From: Scilla litardierei
Taxonomy: Eukaryota; Streptophyta; Magnoliopsida; Asparagales; Asparagaceae
Assembly (NCBI GenBank): GCA_030789695.1
Contig: CM061142.1
Span: forward strand, 353,189,486-353,253,485
Length of the DNA: 64,000 bases
Direction of reading: 5' to 3'
In this document: positions 12,718 to 24,347 of the stretch, piece by piece
How positions within the stretch are numbered: position 1 is the stretch's first letter
How the letters are laid out: each line of letters opens with the position of its first letter
Position numbers and translations under genes: made by a program
Notes under the pieces: generated by a model
Told to the model about the DNA's origin: nothing
Seen by the model: the letters and a program-made list of their open reading frames with translations, nothing else
The model's database searches: none

Positions 12718-13597
12718 TCTGAAATTTAGGACTTCATTTTCACATGTTATATCATGTTTTGAGCTTATATGATCATTTTCATATCTCATGTTTATTGTGT
12801 CTATTTTCACCATATGTTTTATATGATATTTATTGGAAAATTTGATGAATTTATACTTGGATTGCTATCTATGATATGTGTATTAGTTTATATGTTTATG
12901 ATAGCTATTTGATGTCATTAGAGTGTTTAAAGTATATGCCTAAGGGTGAGAAATCACAAAACTTTGAGTTTGCCTCAATTCTGGAATTCAGAACTAGGAT
13001 AGTCGACTGTGTTTTATTCAACAGTCACATGTCCAAACTCTTTACTACAGTCATCATATCACATATTTATGTCAGGGATGGATGATCATTATACATGTGC
13101 ATGGTCATCTTACATGCAACTGTCTTTTTGTCATTAGGCACCTGCCTATTTGTCACTCATTTTTTCGAGAACGAACTCAAATTTCTTGTCTACAGCAGGC
13201 CCATATAGGTCATTTCTGTCCATCGACAGGCGGTTGTGATTTTTTCTACGGGCATCTATCACTCAGCTTAGACATTTTTTATTTAGGGCTTGACAGTCGA
13301 CTGCACGTTGTGCATCAGTCCCCTATCCGACGTGTTTGGCGGTTCATAGTCTTAAATCTAAGTGGTTCATTTTGATCCAACGACCCAGATCTCTTTAACT
13401 CTTCATTTATATCCATCTATAATGGGTCTCTCTCCCCCTCCGATTCAAATACCCCCACATCATCTTCTTCTTCCTCTCGACTGCTCTGATCTCCTCCTCC
13501 GTCGATCAAGCTCTTCCGATGGTCGATTCCTCCCTCCGATTAGTCTTCATCCATTGCGTCTTTCTCCTCCATCGTCTAGGCATAACTAATCGACTCC

Positions 13598-13640
<43 letters not shown>

Positions 13641-13686
13641 CATGCCCTAGATATCTATTTCATTCGATTGTTTTTAGTTTCTTTCA
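12718..13686 (+). other. Spacer between pol and the envelope-like frame
   Basis: No gene seen. It contains several short palindromes of the CAGTCGACTG / AGGCACCTG kind (about 13000-13320), which also fill the Sirevirus LTRs further right. A CT-rich leader-like stretch follows (13420-13580), then a CT microsatellite (about 13598-13634) just before the envelope-like start. A TATA-like TTATATCC lies near 13408. This arrangement resembles a promoter plus 5' untranslated leader for the downstream frame; that function is inference. Confidence 0.45.
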
Positions 13687-15300
13687 ATGGCACCCAAAAC
13701 TGGAACCTCTAAGTGGAAACCATATCTCTTAAGAAGCCTAGGGAGCCTAGAGGTTTCCCAAGGTAGCTCCGACCAAAGCTCATATGAAACGGGCTCGGTC
13801 ACCATCCCCTCCTCATGTCTTCACTACTCCCTCTGATTTCGAGGAATCATGGGCTAGGGAATCTGAGCATGAACCTGAGCCGCTTCAACGTAAGTGCAAA
13901 CAGCCCCGTATTTCTTCCACTCAACCCAACCCCTTGCTATCATCCTAGCTGAACCACATGCAGAAATTCCCCATGATGAACCCCATGCCGAACCCTCCAA
14001 TCCTAAAGCTCAACCCTCAGCCTAAACCAATCCTCCTCATACGACTCCTGCTTCATTTGTTCCTACTTGTCGAGACGACATTTACTTAGGGAAGTATAAT
14101 GCTTTGATCAATGGCAAGCTCCTCAAGGAGAGATTCATTTCTTATCCCGCTTACCAAGCTGAAAACCTCTCCCAGTTTATGACCACGACCAAATTGGTCG
14201 ATATCTTCGCTATTCTCTGGCTGATTTTCCTAAACCCTATCACATGCTCGTCAAGCTATTTTATGCTAACCACATTCATGGTGAGTATAATGATACTGGG
14301 ATCCTTGACACCATAGTTCAGGGGATATCCATCAAGCTTGACCCCAAGCTTTTAAGATCTATTCTTTCCCTTCCCTCTACTGGATCTCTTCCTGTTGATA
14401 TCTCCATTTCTAAGGTTTCTGATCTTGATCATGTCATCCTCCAGGACATGTTCACCGTCATCCCTCCCATTCTCATCTCTGGGGTGAAGACTTCTATGTT
14501 CTCAAAACGTGGTCGGGCTGTCCACCATGCCGTCAATTCCAATATACTACCCAAATATGGATCATCTGACCAGCCTTCACATGACATCATGAAGTGCATG
14601 TATGCTATCTTCTCTGGGATGGAGGCGAACTGGGCAGGTGTCATTCTTGATAGGATGGACCATGTAGAGATCACACTCACTATCTCTTACCTGCCATACA
14701 GTTGCATTCTCACTCATGTATTCAGACAATTTCAGATTGACCTAGCCTCTTATGAGCCTGTATCACTTGGCCCCCTCTTGGATGCAGCTGCAAAGCTGAA
14801 GTCTTCTTCAGCCCTACAGACTACAGCCAAGAAGAGGCAATCTGTACCACTTGACCCCCTCTTGGATGCAGCTGCAAAGCTGAAGTCTTCTTCAGCCCTA
14901 CAGACTACAGCCAAGAAGAGGCAATCTGTGCCTGGTCCCTCCTCATCTTCAATGCCTCCAGCTGCTATTACTATTCCTCCAGCTGATATTCCATCATCCT
15001 CAGCTCCACATCCTATTGATCCCTTCTTTGTCCAGTTGGACAAGATGGTGACTGTGCTACTTGAGCCACACTTCGTTTGTGCATCATGGTATACCCATTC
15101 CTGCCTCCCTCCCGTCACTGCTTCATCCTTCTGAGGATATCCCATCTGCTACTGGTTTTGGTGATGCTTAGGATCCTCCAGCTGACGTCACCTAGTCTAT
15201 CCCTCCAGATGTGGTCACTCAGACTCCAAAGCCTGTTGTTCAGCCTGCTGAGGCTACTCATGATGATGCTCCTCCTACTGATGTTTCTTCTACTTCAGAG
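13687..15300 (+). pseudogene. Envelope-like reading frame of the old Sirevirus
   Basis: A frameshifted frame downstream of copia pol and on the same strand, the place where Sireviruses carry an additional envelope-like gene. Visible parts: an ATG at 13687 (MAPKTGTSKWK), an acidic segment with EESWARESEHEPEP (about 13840-13890), and a frameshift near 14215. The long part 14244-15134 includes KLFYANHIHGEYND and LPYSCILTHVFRQFQIDL, which resemble the conserved part of plant retrotransposon envelope-like proteins. An 84-bp tandem duplication lies at 14764-14931. Frames break near 13760, 14010, 14215 and 15134. No clear transmembrane segment is left. Function in the family is unproven; the family match is from memory of its pattern, so confidence is moderate. 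Confidence 0.6.
14764..14931 (+). repeat. 84-bp tandem duplication (two copies) in the envelope-like frame
   Basis: Two head-to-tail, nearly identical 84-bp units (start 14764 and 14848), each adding the same 28 residues (containing LLDAAAKLKSSSALQTTAKK). It is in frame, so it may have arisen while the frame was still coding. Confidence 0.9.
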
Positions 15301-15664
15301 ACATAGACTCAAGACTTTCATGTTGAGATGAGAGCTCCTGAGGATGCCTCCACCATCGTCCATGTTGATGACGGATGCTGCTCAGAGACTGTTCACCCTA
15401 GGATCTTATTTTTTGTTAGGGTTTGATAGTCTTTGTTTATGTAGATATCTGTGATGATGGATGGATGTTTTGGATGTATGTATGGATGGTTATACTTTTG
15501 TGTTGACCTTTTCTCATGATATATTTGGAGTTGACATATTTTTTGTACTCCTTGATCTTTATGATATACACATATATATATACTAGTCATAACACGTGCT
15601 CGCAGGCACGGTTCATTTAAGATTTTCTATCGCGAAATCTTTGTTTTCCAAAAAATTATTTCCA

Positions 15665-15965
15665 CAGCCAAAATTTAAAAGAACAACAAATTAGCATAAA
15701 AATATTTACCGGCATGAGCGTCTTCGGTGCAGAACAACAAATTTGACGTGTGCGCTTTCGACACAGAACAACAAATTCGACACAGAAGCCTTCGGCTCAG
15801 AACAAAAAATTCGACGTGGACGCCTTTGGCGCGGAACAACAAATTAGCGTAAAAAATTTAGCAGGTGCCGAATTTGTTGTTCCACGCCGAAGGCGCCTAC
15901 GCTGAATTTGTTGTTCCGTTTCGAAGGCATCCGCGCTGAATTTGTTGTTCTGCATCGAATTTGCC
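15665..15965. repeat. Foldback array of an AACAACAAATT motif
   Basis: About five direct copies of a roughly 33-bp unit containing AACAACAAATT with a GGCGC/TTCGGC spacer (15670-15845) are followed by three copies in inverse orientation, AATTTGTTGTTC (15868-15955). The two halves could pair into a long imperfect hairpin centred near 15855. Confidence 0.8.
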
Positions 15966-17034
15966 CACGCTGAAGGCGCCCGTGTCGCTAAATATTTTTA
16001 CGATAATTCGTTGTTCTTTAAAAATCCAGTGGACAAAAACCGATCGCAATCCACTCTCGCGGATTGATGCGTAATTCGATGATCCAGACAAACTTCGGCG
16101 CGGAACATTAGAAAAAACTTCGGCGCAGAACATTGGAACGCACAAACAACAAATTAGCATAAAATATTATATGATGAATACATAGGTTTATTATATGAAT
16201 ATGTTAATAATCGATATTTAGCGGGCACATACAACAAATTAGCATAATTCAACGGTCCATACAAACTTCGGCGCAAAATATAGAGAGAAAGCAAACTATA
16301 AGTTGATATATGCTTTGATCACAGATTTCCTTTTTGGGAAGTACATTTTCCGTTTCTTCTCACCATCTTCAAAGATTCATATAAAAGCAAAAAACAAAGA
16401 ATAATTACTCTTACGTTTCATGAACAATATACAACACATTACAACATTGATACACGCTAAAAGATGTCCATGAATATCTAATGTAACATAGTTTTGAATG
16501 TTGAGTTCTGCACAAAAGTAGAAAAAGTCCCAACACCAAACATGGATTAACAATAGAATTCCTATATTACATATCATCAATATCGATTATTAACATATTC
16601 ATATAATAAACCTATGTAACATCGATACTTTTATCGAGAAACCTTGCAACGCCGGACTCTTGTAGCCGACATGTGTCGGACATGTGTACACCATATATTT
16701 TTAAGAACTTGCCATGTCACAACATGTTGTGTCTGTGTTGGCTTAGCTATGTTTGTGAAACAGAAGATTAACTGAAAAGTATGGGAAAAATAAGGTCTAG
16801 GAAACACTTGGAGCATGTGTACATTGGAACAGGTGTGCATACATGATCATTATGTCTGAGGAACACATGGAAAATATTACATTGAATCAAGTGCACATAC
16901 ATTTACAAACAACCCAGTATTTGGCAAAGATAGAGTATATTATTAACTTTAAAAATTAAAAATTCTAAAAAGAACAATTGCATCAATTGTAGCAGAGAAT
17001 TAACTCAAAGAAAAAGTAACAACCCTAAATGTTG

Positions 17035-17575
17035 TCCATATAAAGATCCATCATTAAGCACATTGAGGGCACAAATTAAAACAACCTCTTGTTAAAACAC
17101 AGGGCCAAAGTCTCAAGTTCGCCGAGTCCTACAAAAAGAACTTGAGCTCTGCCACCCTCCTCGTCATTGCAAACCTGATGGCCAGAGCCCTCGTCATTGC
17201 ATCCCTCATTATAATGCTCATCGCCCCTCCAGACTCTCCGATGACCTTACACCCTCTAGTTCATGCTCTCCACCAAGTACCCCTCTGTGTCGCCATCATA
17301 ACATAATAATCCATCCCATTGAGAACTAGCTGCCATCAAAAAACAGAAAGAAAAATATAAGATGATGAGAGAAAAGATCGGATCAAGAACTGTTTCTGAT
17401 TTAGAAAGGAAAAATAAAAGGCTGTCCATATAAAGATTCATCATCAAACACCTTGAGGGCATGAATTAAAACAACCTCTTACTTGTTAAAAACCAGCACC
17501 CGTGCCATGAAGTTCTCCGGGTCCTCCACAAAGAACTTGAGCTCCGTCGCCCTCATCGCCATTGCAAATAGAAGT
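17035..17575. repeat. Diverged direct duplication inside Helitron C
   Basis: A block of about 150 bases at 17035-17190 (starting GTCCATATAAAGATCC, with CATTGAGGGCAC and AAAACAACCTCTTGTTAAAA) recurs at 17424-17575 with about one change in ten. On the minus strand the second copy can be read as ATELKFFVEDPENFMARVL after a possible splice acceptor. It may be a captured exon of an unknown host gene; I do not recognise the protein. Confidence 0.6.
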
Positions 17576-20569
17576 TCCTCCCTGTAAGTGAGCACTGGAT
17601 TCCCTGGAGCCGAGCGAATGGGCTGGACATGCAAATCCCATGAAAATTAGTTGATTATGATACAAAATTTGCAATGAGAAGAGTATGATACAGAACATGC
17701 AAATGAAGAACGTCTTAAAAAGAGTATGAAATTAGTTGATTATGATACAGAACATGCAAATCTCATGAACGTAGTCCGAGATTCTAAAATGCATGAAAAG
17801 AGTATTAAATACCCAAAACATAAGTGCTATATACAATTAGTCAATGACTAAAATAGTTCAAGTCAATAGTATACCAATATCAACCAGCAACCTCGTTAAG
17901 AGTATATTGAAATGAGGAAGAGCATTCTAATTATTAAAAGGCTGACACATACACACATTACCCAATTGACCAAATTACAAAATTTCAGTATTGATATATC
18001 AAAATTTTGATCCAACACAAAAGTTTGAATTTTGAATTTTGATATAACAATATTGATCCAAAATTCAGTATTGATATAACAAAATGAACTCCAAAATGAA
18101 TTCAGAGTTTGTTATATCAAGATTTTTTTGTTGGTAATTCAGTTATATCAAAAAATTTGTTATATCTGTTCATGAACTCCAAAACAAATTAGTAATTCAG
18201 GATTCTGTTCATCAAGCATTTTTGTCACCCTCATTCTTGGAGAATGAGTGGAACTGAATTACTAATTTGACAACCTAAAATGATATAAGAATCGTGGAAT
18301 TCAGTTTGCATGATTCTTATATCATTCTTATAAGAATCATGGAATTCAGTTTAACTGTTTTTAATGTAATGTTTAAATATCCTCAAACTGAATGTAATTT
18401 TTTTACATGATTCTTATATCAGTGTAGAATCATATAAAGATCCATGATTCCTTATAATTATGAAATTTTCTTAAAGATCCATGCTTAAAGATCCATGCTT
18501 AAAGCATTACATTAAAAATTATGCTTAAAGATCCTCAAACTTAATATCATGCTTAAAGATCCTCAAACTGAATCAGTGGAGAATGATATAAGCATCATTG
18601 AAGTTAGTTTGCTACAGTTATAATACGGAATTCAGTTGTCAAATGAGCAAAGTACTCAAATGAGCAAATGCAAGTGAGATTTGGTTCAAAATTTAAGAAT
18701 TGCTCATGCAAGTATGGGAAATTTCAAATTAGGGTGACAACTGAATTGGTCAACTATATTGCTCATTTAATAAAAGGATTTTACCGTAGCAAATGAGCAA
18801 AGTTCTCAAACGAGCAAATGCTCTGATATAACAACCCTCATCCTATTCACAATTTCACATTTCAGTAGCAAATTACTCAACGAAAGATAATAACCCAAAA
18901 GATAAAAGATAATGAACCAAATGAGCTAATGAGCTAATGCCTCCAAACTTAAGATAGTGTCTCCAAACTTTTACCTCCAAAAAATAAAATTTTAATCTAA
19001 TAAGCTAATGCTAAATATTTTTTTGTCTTGTAATAATGAGCTACTGAGCATTCATGAATGTATCCTGTAACTAAAAAATATAATGAGCATTCATATCACA
19101 ATAGTACCCTGTAACTAAAATCATATCAATTTTTTTGGAGGTAAAAGTACAAATTCTGCTGCACCAAGATGATTATTTCTAAATAAACTTAAAATGATTG
19201 CAAGAAAGAATTTAAGTTGCAAGAAAAAACTCAAAAAATGGGGTTTCTTTTGCTCGCACCTTCTCCTTGCACCTTGCTCACTGCTTGCGCCTTGCGAAAA
19301 GACCCAGATGATGCGAAAGGGAAAAATTCTCTTACGCCTGGCTTAGACGGCTCTCGGACTGCTGCGAAAAATACATGTTTAGCAAAGTACATGCAAATTT
19401 GATAGAATACAAATAATCTGAAATTGAAGCCTTGAAATACACATAATGCAGCATTTATGAACATACCATTAAGAGATCCTTGCATATTTAAGAGCAATGT
19501 CCTACCAAGGCCACCAACAGAGAAGATATTGTCAAAGATATTGTCAGATATTGCCAAGGCCACCATGTCAACTGTATGACAGTGAAACCAAACAACGAAA
19601 ATGTTAATAAGTGAGTGATTGTCAAATGACTGAGTGATAAATGGTAATTGCAGTTACCTCTGTAAGCTCCACACCCTCTATGTACTCAACATATCATGTT
19701 GATAAATGAAGTGATAAATGGTAACCAAGGGGCAGCCGATACATAACCATAACCATATTTGGTAGTTATGTAAAAAAATATGTGTGGAATTAAAACAAAC
19801 AGGTGGTGGGCATACTCACAATGAGCTTATCCTGCAGTCCAAGCATCTCAACGTGCATTTGTAGTAAACAAACGGTGAGTTTGCCGGTTCCGGGTCTCGA
19901 TCTCGAAGACGGTGTTTGTGGTCAGGACATGAGCTTTGTTGACAATGGAATCGAGGACACGTGGGTTTGTGGGCAGGACATGAGCCCGTCAAATTTCTCT
20001 TCTTCAGCGTTGTCGTGTTGGCCGTGGGTGAATCGAGCTTGGAGGTTCGATCTACTGCTGAAATTGAGAAACCCTAGGATTGATCTCTCAGCCTTTGTCT
20101 TGGCGTGTGAGTCTTCAGCCGCTGGCGATCAATTGCGTGAGAGAGAGAGAGAGAGAGACTTCTGATGCTGTAGGCAAACTGATGAGGGTCTTGGCGTGAG
20201 AGATTGATTGGCAAACTGGTGAGGGTCTCAGCCTTCGTCTTGGCAAACTGATTGATCTCTCAGCCTTCCTCTTGGCGTGAGAGAGAGATTTTAAAATTTC
20301 ACCTTCTCTTGGCTGGAGTGGAGAGGAAACGTAGCACGTGAAAATGTTGGGCGGCTGCAGTGTCCCCAAAATTTTGATTTCAAATCCCAAATTCAAAAGT
20401 TTTCATTCAAAATTCAAAAGATTTCTCCAATATGTTCCCCCCCAAACGTTTCAACTTGCAAAATTTTTTATCTCACTCTCTTGCATGCGGGGCCCACTCT
20501 CTTCATGACTGGGACAAATTTTTGGTGACGGGGACAAAGATTCAAAAATGCTCTCAAATGTATAATAGA
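17576..20569. other. Helitron C interior, no clear gene
   Basis: Mostly AT-rich sequence with short repeats (AAAGATCCATGCTTAAAG, AATGAGCAAATG). Near 19230-19350 and 19800-20290 composition rises and looks gene-like on the minus strand, including repeated CTCAGCCTTCGTCTTGGC units at 20080-20290 and a GA run (20138-20159). These could be captured host fragments and a 5' leader. No continuous protein is supported. Confidence 0.4.
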
Positions 20570-20710
20570 TATGTATATATACATACATGTATATATATAC
20601 ATACATACATATATCTATGTATATGTATAGATGTATATGTATACGTATACGTATACATATATGTATACATATACGTATATGTATACATATACATATACGT
20701 ATACGTATAC

Positions 20711-20741
<31 letters not shown>
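20570..20741. repeat. TA-rich microsatellite (TATG/GTATAC)n
   Basis: Low-complexity alternating purine-pyrimidine tract between Helitron C and Helitron A. It continues with the TA-rich sequence left of 15582, right of 21358 and right of 24214. This shows that one microsatellite was interrupted several times. The frame 20432-20764 across it (Tyr/Ile/Val repeats) is not a gene. Confidence 0.9.
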
Positions 20742-21357
20742 CTAGTCATTACACGTGCCCATAGGGCACGGCTTATTTAATGGCTGAGTTTTTTCCCCCA
20801 CAAATTTCAAGTTCCCACAAATTTCAAGTTTTCCCACCAAATTTCAAGTTTCTCCCAAATTTAAGTTTTCCCTAAAAATTTAAGTCCCCCAAATTGTCAT
20901 TGCCACTTAGGACAAACTTGCCATGTAGGACAAAGCTTTGTCCTAGTAGGATAAGTTTCAAAATCTTCAAAGGACTGGAAAAAATGTTCGGAAAGGGGAG
21001 GAGAATTAAAAGTGTGGGTGGGTGTGTGGGGAGGGTCCATGGGTAAAAAATGCAAAACCCGGGGTTGTATGTGCTAAATTCCCCACCTCCTCTCTTATTC
21101 CTCAAAATCTCATCTCTAATATTTTCTCTTATTCAATTTCTCTTATCCAATTTCTCATGTCCAAATTCTCTTATCCAATTTCTCCAGGGGCAAAAATGCA
21201 AAAACCGGGGTTGCATGTGCAAAATTCCCCACCACCTCTCTTATCCCTCAAAATCTCATCTCTTATATTTTCTCTTATCCATCTTTTAAATAATAGATAG
21301 ATATCCAAATTCTCTTATCCAATTTCTCTTGATAACATCCCTCTTTTATATAATAGA
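20742..21357 (-). mobile_element. Helitron A, short non-autonomous element (616 bp)
   Basis: On the minus strand it starts TCTATTATATAAAAGAGGG (5' end 21357). It ends with the hairpin GTGCCCTATGGGCAC and then GTGTAATGACTAG (3' end 20742). It is flanked by A and T in a TA tract, as Helitrons require. Near the 3' end are repeats of CAAATTTCAAGTT(C/T)CC (plus-strand sense), shared with Helitron B. An internal direct duplication of a TGCAAAACCGGGGTTG-type block lies at 21045-21280. No coding capacity. Confidence 0.82.
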
Positions 21358-21383
21358 TGTATGTATATGTATGTATGTATACG

Positions 21384-21414
<31 letters not shown>

Positions 21415-21415
<1 letters not shown>

Positions 21416-21503
21416 CTCTTGTCCAAATTCTCTTATCCAATTTCTCTTATCCAATTTCTCTTATCCAATTTCTCTTGATAACATCCCTCTTTTATAGAAT
21501 ACA
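21415..21503 (-). repeat. Truncated Helitron 5'-end fragment abutting Helitron B
   Basis: A partial copy of the same 5'-terminal sequence (plus-strand units TCTCTTATCCAATTTC three times, then GATAACATCCCTCTTTTATA). It runs directly into the 3' terminus of Helitron B, giving a head-to-tail junction. Confidence 0.65.
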
Positions 21504-24213
21504 CTAGTCATTACCCGTGCCCATAGGGCACGGTTTATTTAATGGCTGAGTTTTTCTCCCCCACAAATTTCAAGTTCCCCCAAATTTCAAGTTTTCCCAC
21601 AAAATTTCAAGTTTCCCCCCAAATTTAAGTTTTCCCCCAAAATTTAAGTCCCCCCAAAATTGTCATTACCACCTAGGACAAACTTGCCACGTAGGACAAA
21701 GCTTTGTCCTAGTAGGATAAGATTCAAAATCTTCATAGAACTGGAAATAAAATGGCCGAAAGGGTGAGAATAAAAAGTGTGGGTGTGTGTGTGTGGGGAG
21801 GGTCCATAGGCAAAAATACAAAAACCGCGGTTGTATGTGCAAAATTCCACACCTCCTCTTTTATCCATCAAAATCTCATCTCTTATATTTTCTCTTATTC
21901 AATTTCCATGTTTTATATAATAGATATCCAAATTCTCTTATCCAATTTCTCATGTCCAAATTCTCTTATCAATTTCTCTTGATAACATCTGTCTTTTATA
22001 TAATAGATATCTCTTATCCAATTTCTCTTGTCCAATATCTCTTATCCAATTTCTCTTGATAACATCTCTCGTTTGTAATATAGATATCTCTTATCCAATT
22101 TCTCTTGAAAACATCACTCTTATCCAATTTCTATTGTCCAATATCTCTTATTCAATTTCTCTTGATAACAACCCTCTTTTATAATATAGATATCTCTTAT
22201 CTAATTTATCTTGTCCAATATCTCTAATCCAATTTCTCTTGATAACATCCATCTTTTATAATATAGATATCTCTTATCCAATTTCTCATGTCCAATATCT
22301 TTTATCCAATTTCTCTTGATAACATCCCTCTTTTATAATATAGATATCTCTTATCCAATTTCTCTTTTCCAATATCTTTTATCCAATTTCTCTTGATAAC
22401 ATCCCTCTTTTATAATATAGATATCTCTTATCCAATTTCTCTTGATAACATCCCTCTTTTATAATATAGATATCTCTTATCCAATTTCTCTTGTCCAATA
22501 TCTCTTATCCAATTTCTCTTGATAACATCCCTCTTTTATAATATAGATATCTCTTATCCAGTTTCTCTTTTCCAATATCTCTTATCCAATTTCTCTTGAT
22601 AACATCCCTCTTTTATAATATAGACATCTCTTATCCAATTTCTCTTTTCCAATATCTCTTATCCAATTTCTCTGGATAACATCCCTCTTTTATAATATAG
22701 ATATCTCGTATCCAATTTCTCATGTCCAATATCTCTTATCCAATTTCTCTTGATAACATCCCTCTTTTATATTATAGATATCTCTTATCCAATTTCTCTT
22801 TTCCAATTTCTCTTATCCAATTTCTCTTGATAACATCCCTCTTTTATAATATAGATATCTCTTATCCAATTTCTCTTTTCCAATATCTCTTATCCAATTT
22901 CTCTTGATAACATCCCTCTTTTATAATATAGATATCTCTTATCCAATTTCTCATGTCCAATATCTCTTATCCAATTTCTCTTGATAACATCCCTCTTTTA
23001 TAATATAGATATCTCTTATCCAATTTCTCTTTTCCAATATCTCTTATCCAATTTCTCTTGATAACATCCCTCTTTTATAATATAGATATCTCTTATCCAA
23101 TTTCTCTTTTCCAATATCTCTTATCCAATTTCTCTTGATAACATCCCTCTTTTATAATATAGATATCTTTTATCCAATTTCTCATGTCCAATATCTCTTA
23201 TCCAATTTCTCTTGATAACATCCATCTTTTATAATATAGATATCTCTTATCCAATTTCTCATGTCCAATATCTCTTATCCAATTTCTCTTGATAACATCC
23301 CTCTTTTATAATATAGATATCTCTTATCCAATTTCTCTTTTCCAATATCTCTTATCCAATTTCTCTTGATAACATCCCTCTTTTATAATATTGATATCTC
23401 CTATCCAATTTCTCTTTTCCAATATCTCTTATCCAATTTCTCTTGATAAGATCCCTCTTTTATAATATAGATATCTCCTATCCAATTTCTCTTTTCCAAT
23501 ATCTCTTATCCAATTTCTCTTGATAACATCCCTCTTTTATAATATAGATATCTCTTATCCAATTTCTCTTTTCCAATATCTCTTATCCAATTTCTCTTGA
23601 TAACATCCCTCTTTTATAATATAGATATCTCTTATCCAATTTCTCTTTTCCAATATCTCTTATCCAATTTCTCTTGATAACATCCCTCTTTTATAATATA
23701 GATATCTCTTATCCAATTTCTCTTTTCCAATATCTCTTATCCAATTTCTCTTGATAACATCCCTCTTTTATAATATAGATATCTCTTATCCAATTTCTCT
23801 TGATAACATCCCTCTCTTATAATATAGATATCTCTTATCCAATTTCTATTGTCCAATATCTCTTATCCAATTTCTCTTGATAACATCCCTCTTTTATAAT
23901 ATTGATATCTCTTATCCAATTTCTCATGTCCAATATCTCTTATCCAATTTCTCTTGATAACATCCCTCTTTTATAATATAGATATCTCTTATCCAATTTC
24001 TCTTTTCCAATATCTCTTATCCAATTTCTCTTGATAACATCCCTCTTTTATAATATAGATATCTCTTATCCAATTTCTCTTTTCCAATATCTCTTATCCA
24101 ATTTCTCTTGATAACATCCATCTTTTATAATATAGATATCTCTTATCCAATTTCTCATGTCCAATATCTCTTATCCAATTTCTCTTGATAACATCCCTCT
24201 TTTATAATATAGA
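21504..24213 (-). mobile_element. Helitron B with amplified 5' terminus (2.7 kb)
   Basis: The 3' terminus (plus-strand CTAGTCATTACCCGTGCCC...GGGCACGG at 21504-21535) and the following 400 bases closely match Helitron A. The 5' terminus at 24213 reads TCTATATTATAAAAGAGGG on the minus strand, preceded by A and with T after the 3' CTAG. Between about 21980 and 24213 the 5'-terminal sequence is repeated about 30 times. No Rep/helicase frame, so it is non-autonomous. Confidence 0.82.
21980..24213 (-). repeat. About 30-copy, 77-bp tandem array of a Helitron 5' end
   Basis: The plus-strand unit begins TCTCTTATCCAATTTCTC and ends CCCTCTTTTATAATATAGATA; the usual length is 77 bp. I count about 31 occurrences of the GATAACATC core between 21981 and 24190. 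Copies are almost identical, with a few shortened units (for example around 22430 and 23790) and a CATGTCC / TTTTCC alternation between sub-variants. On the minus strand each unit starts with the Helitron-type A|TCTATATTATAAAAGAGGG. There are no unique spacers, so it is not CRISPR-like. Reading frames here are repeat artefacts. Confidence 0.92.
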
Positions 24214-24347
24214 TATACATATATTTTTTTTGTAAAGTTAGTTTATACCTTTATTAATATATCAAAAAATGTATAGAAAATGGTGGTGTATAGATACATA
24301 TATGTGTGTGTGTATATATACATATGTATATATACATATATATATAT

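Larger units (their letters stand above)
15583..20569 (-). mobile_element. Helitron C, non-autonomous, about 5 kb
   Basis: Read on the minus strand the element would start TCTATTATACATTTGAGAGC (5' end at 20569) and end with a GC hairpin (CCGTGCCTGCGAGCACG) followed by ...CTAG (3' end at 15583). This is the Helitron layout: TC start, hairpin near the 3' end, CTRR terminus, insertion between A and T with no target duplication. Both flanks belong to one TA-rich tract. The 3' end is well supported by two related Helitrons nearby; the 5' end is a reasonable but weaker choice. There is no Rep/helicase frame. The interior holds a foldback array, a duplicated 150-bp block and possible captured host gene pieces that I cannot name. 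Confidence 0.6.

Noticed and set aside
20432..20764. A frame with long Tyr/Ile/Val runs
   Set aside because: Translation of a TATG microsatellite; low complexity only.
21980..24213. CRISPR-like array
   Set aside because: Units are continuous tandem repeats without unique spacers, in a plant genome, and match a Helitron terminus.
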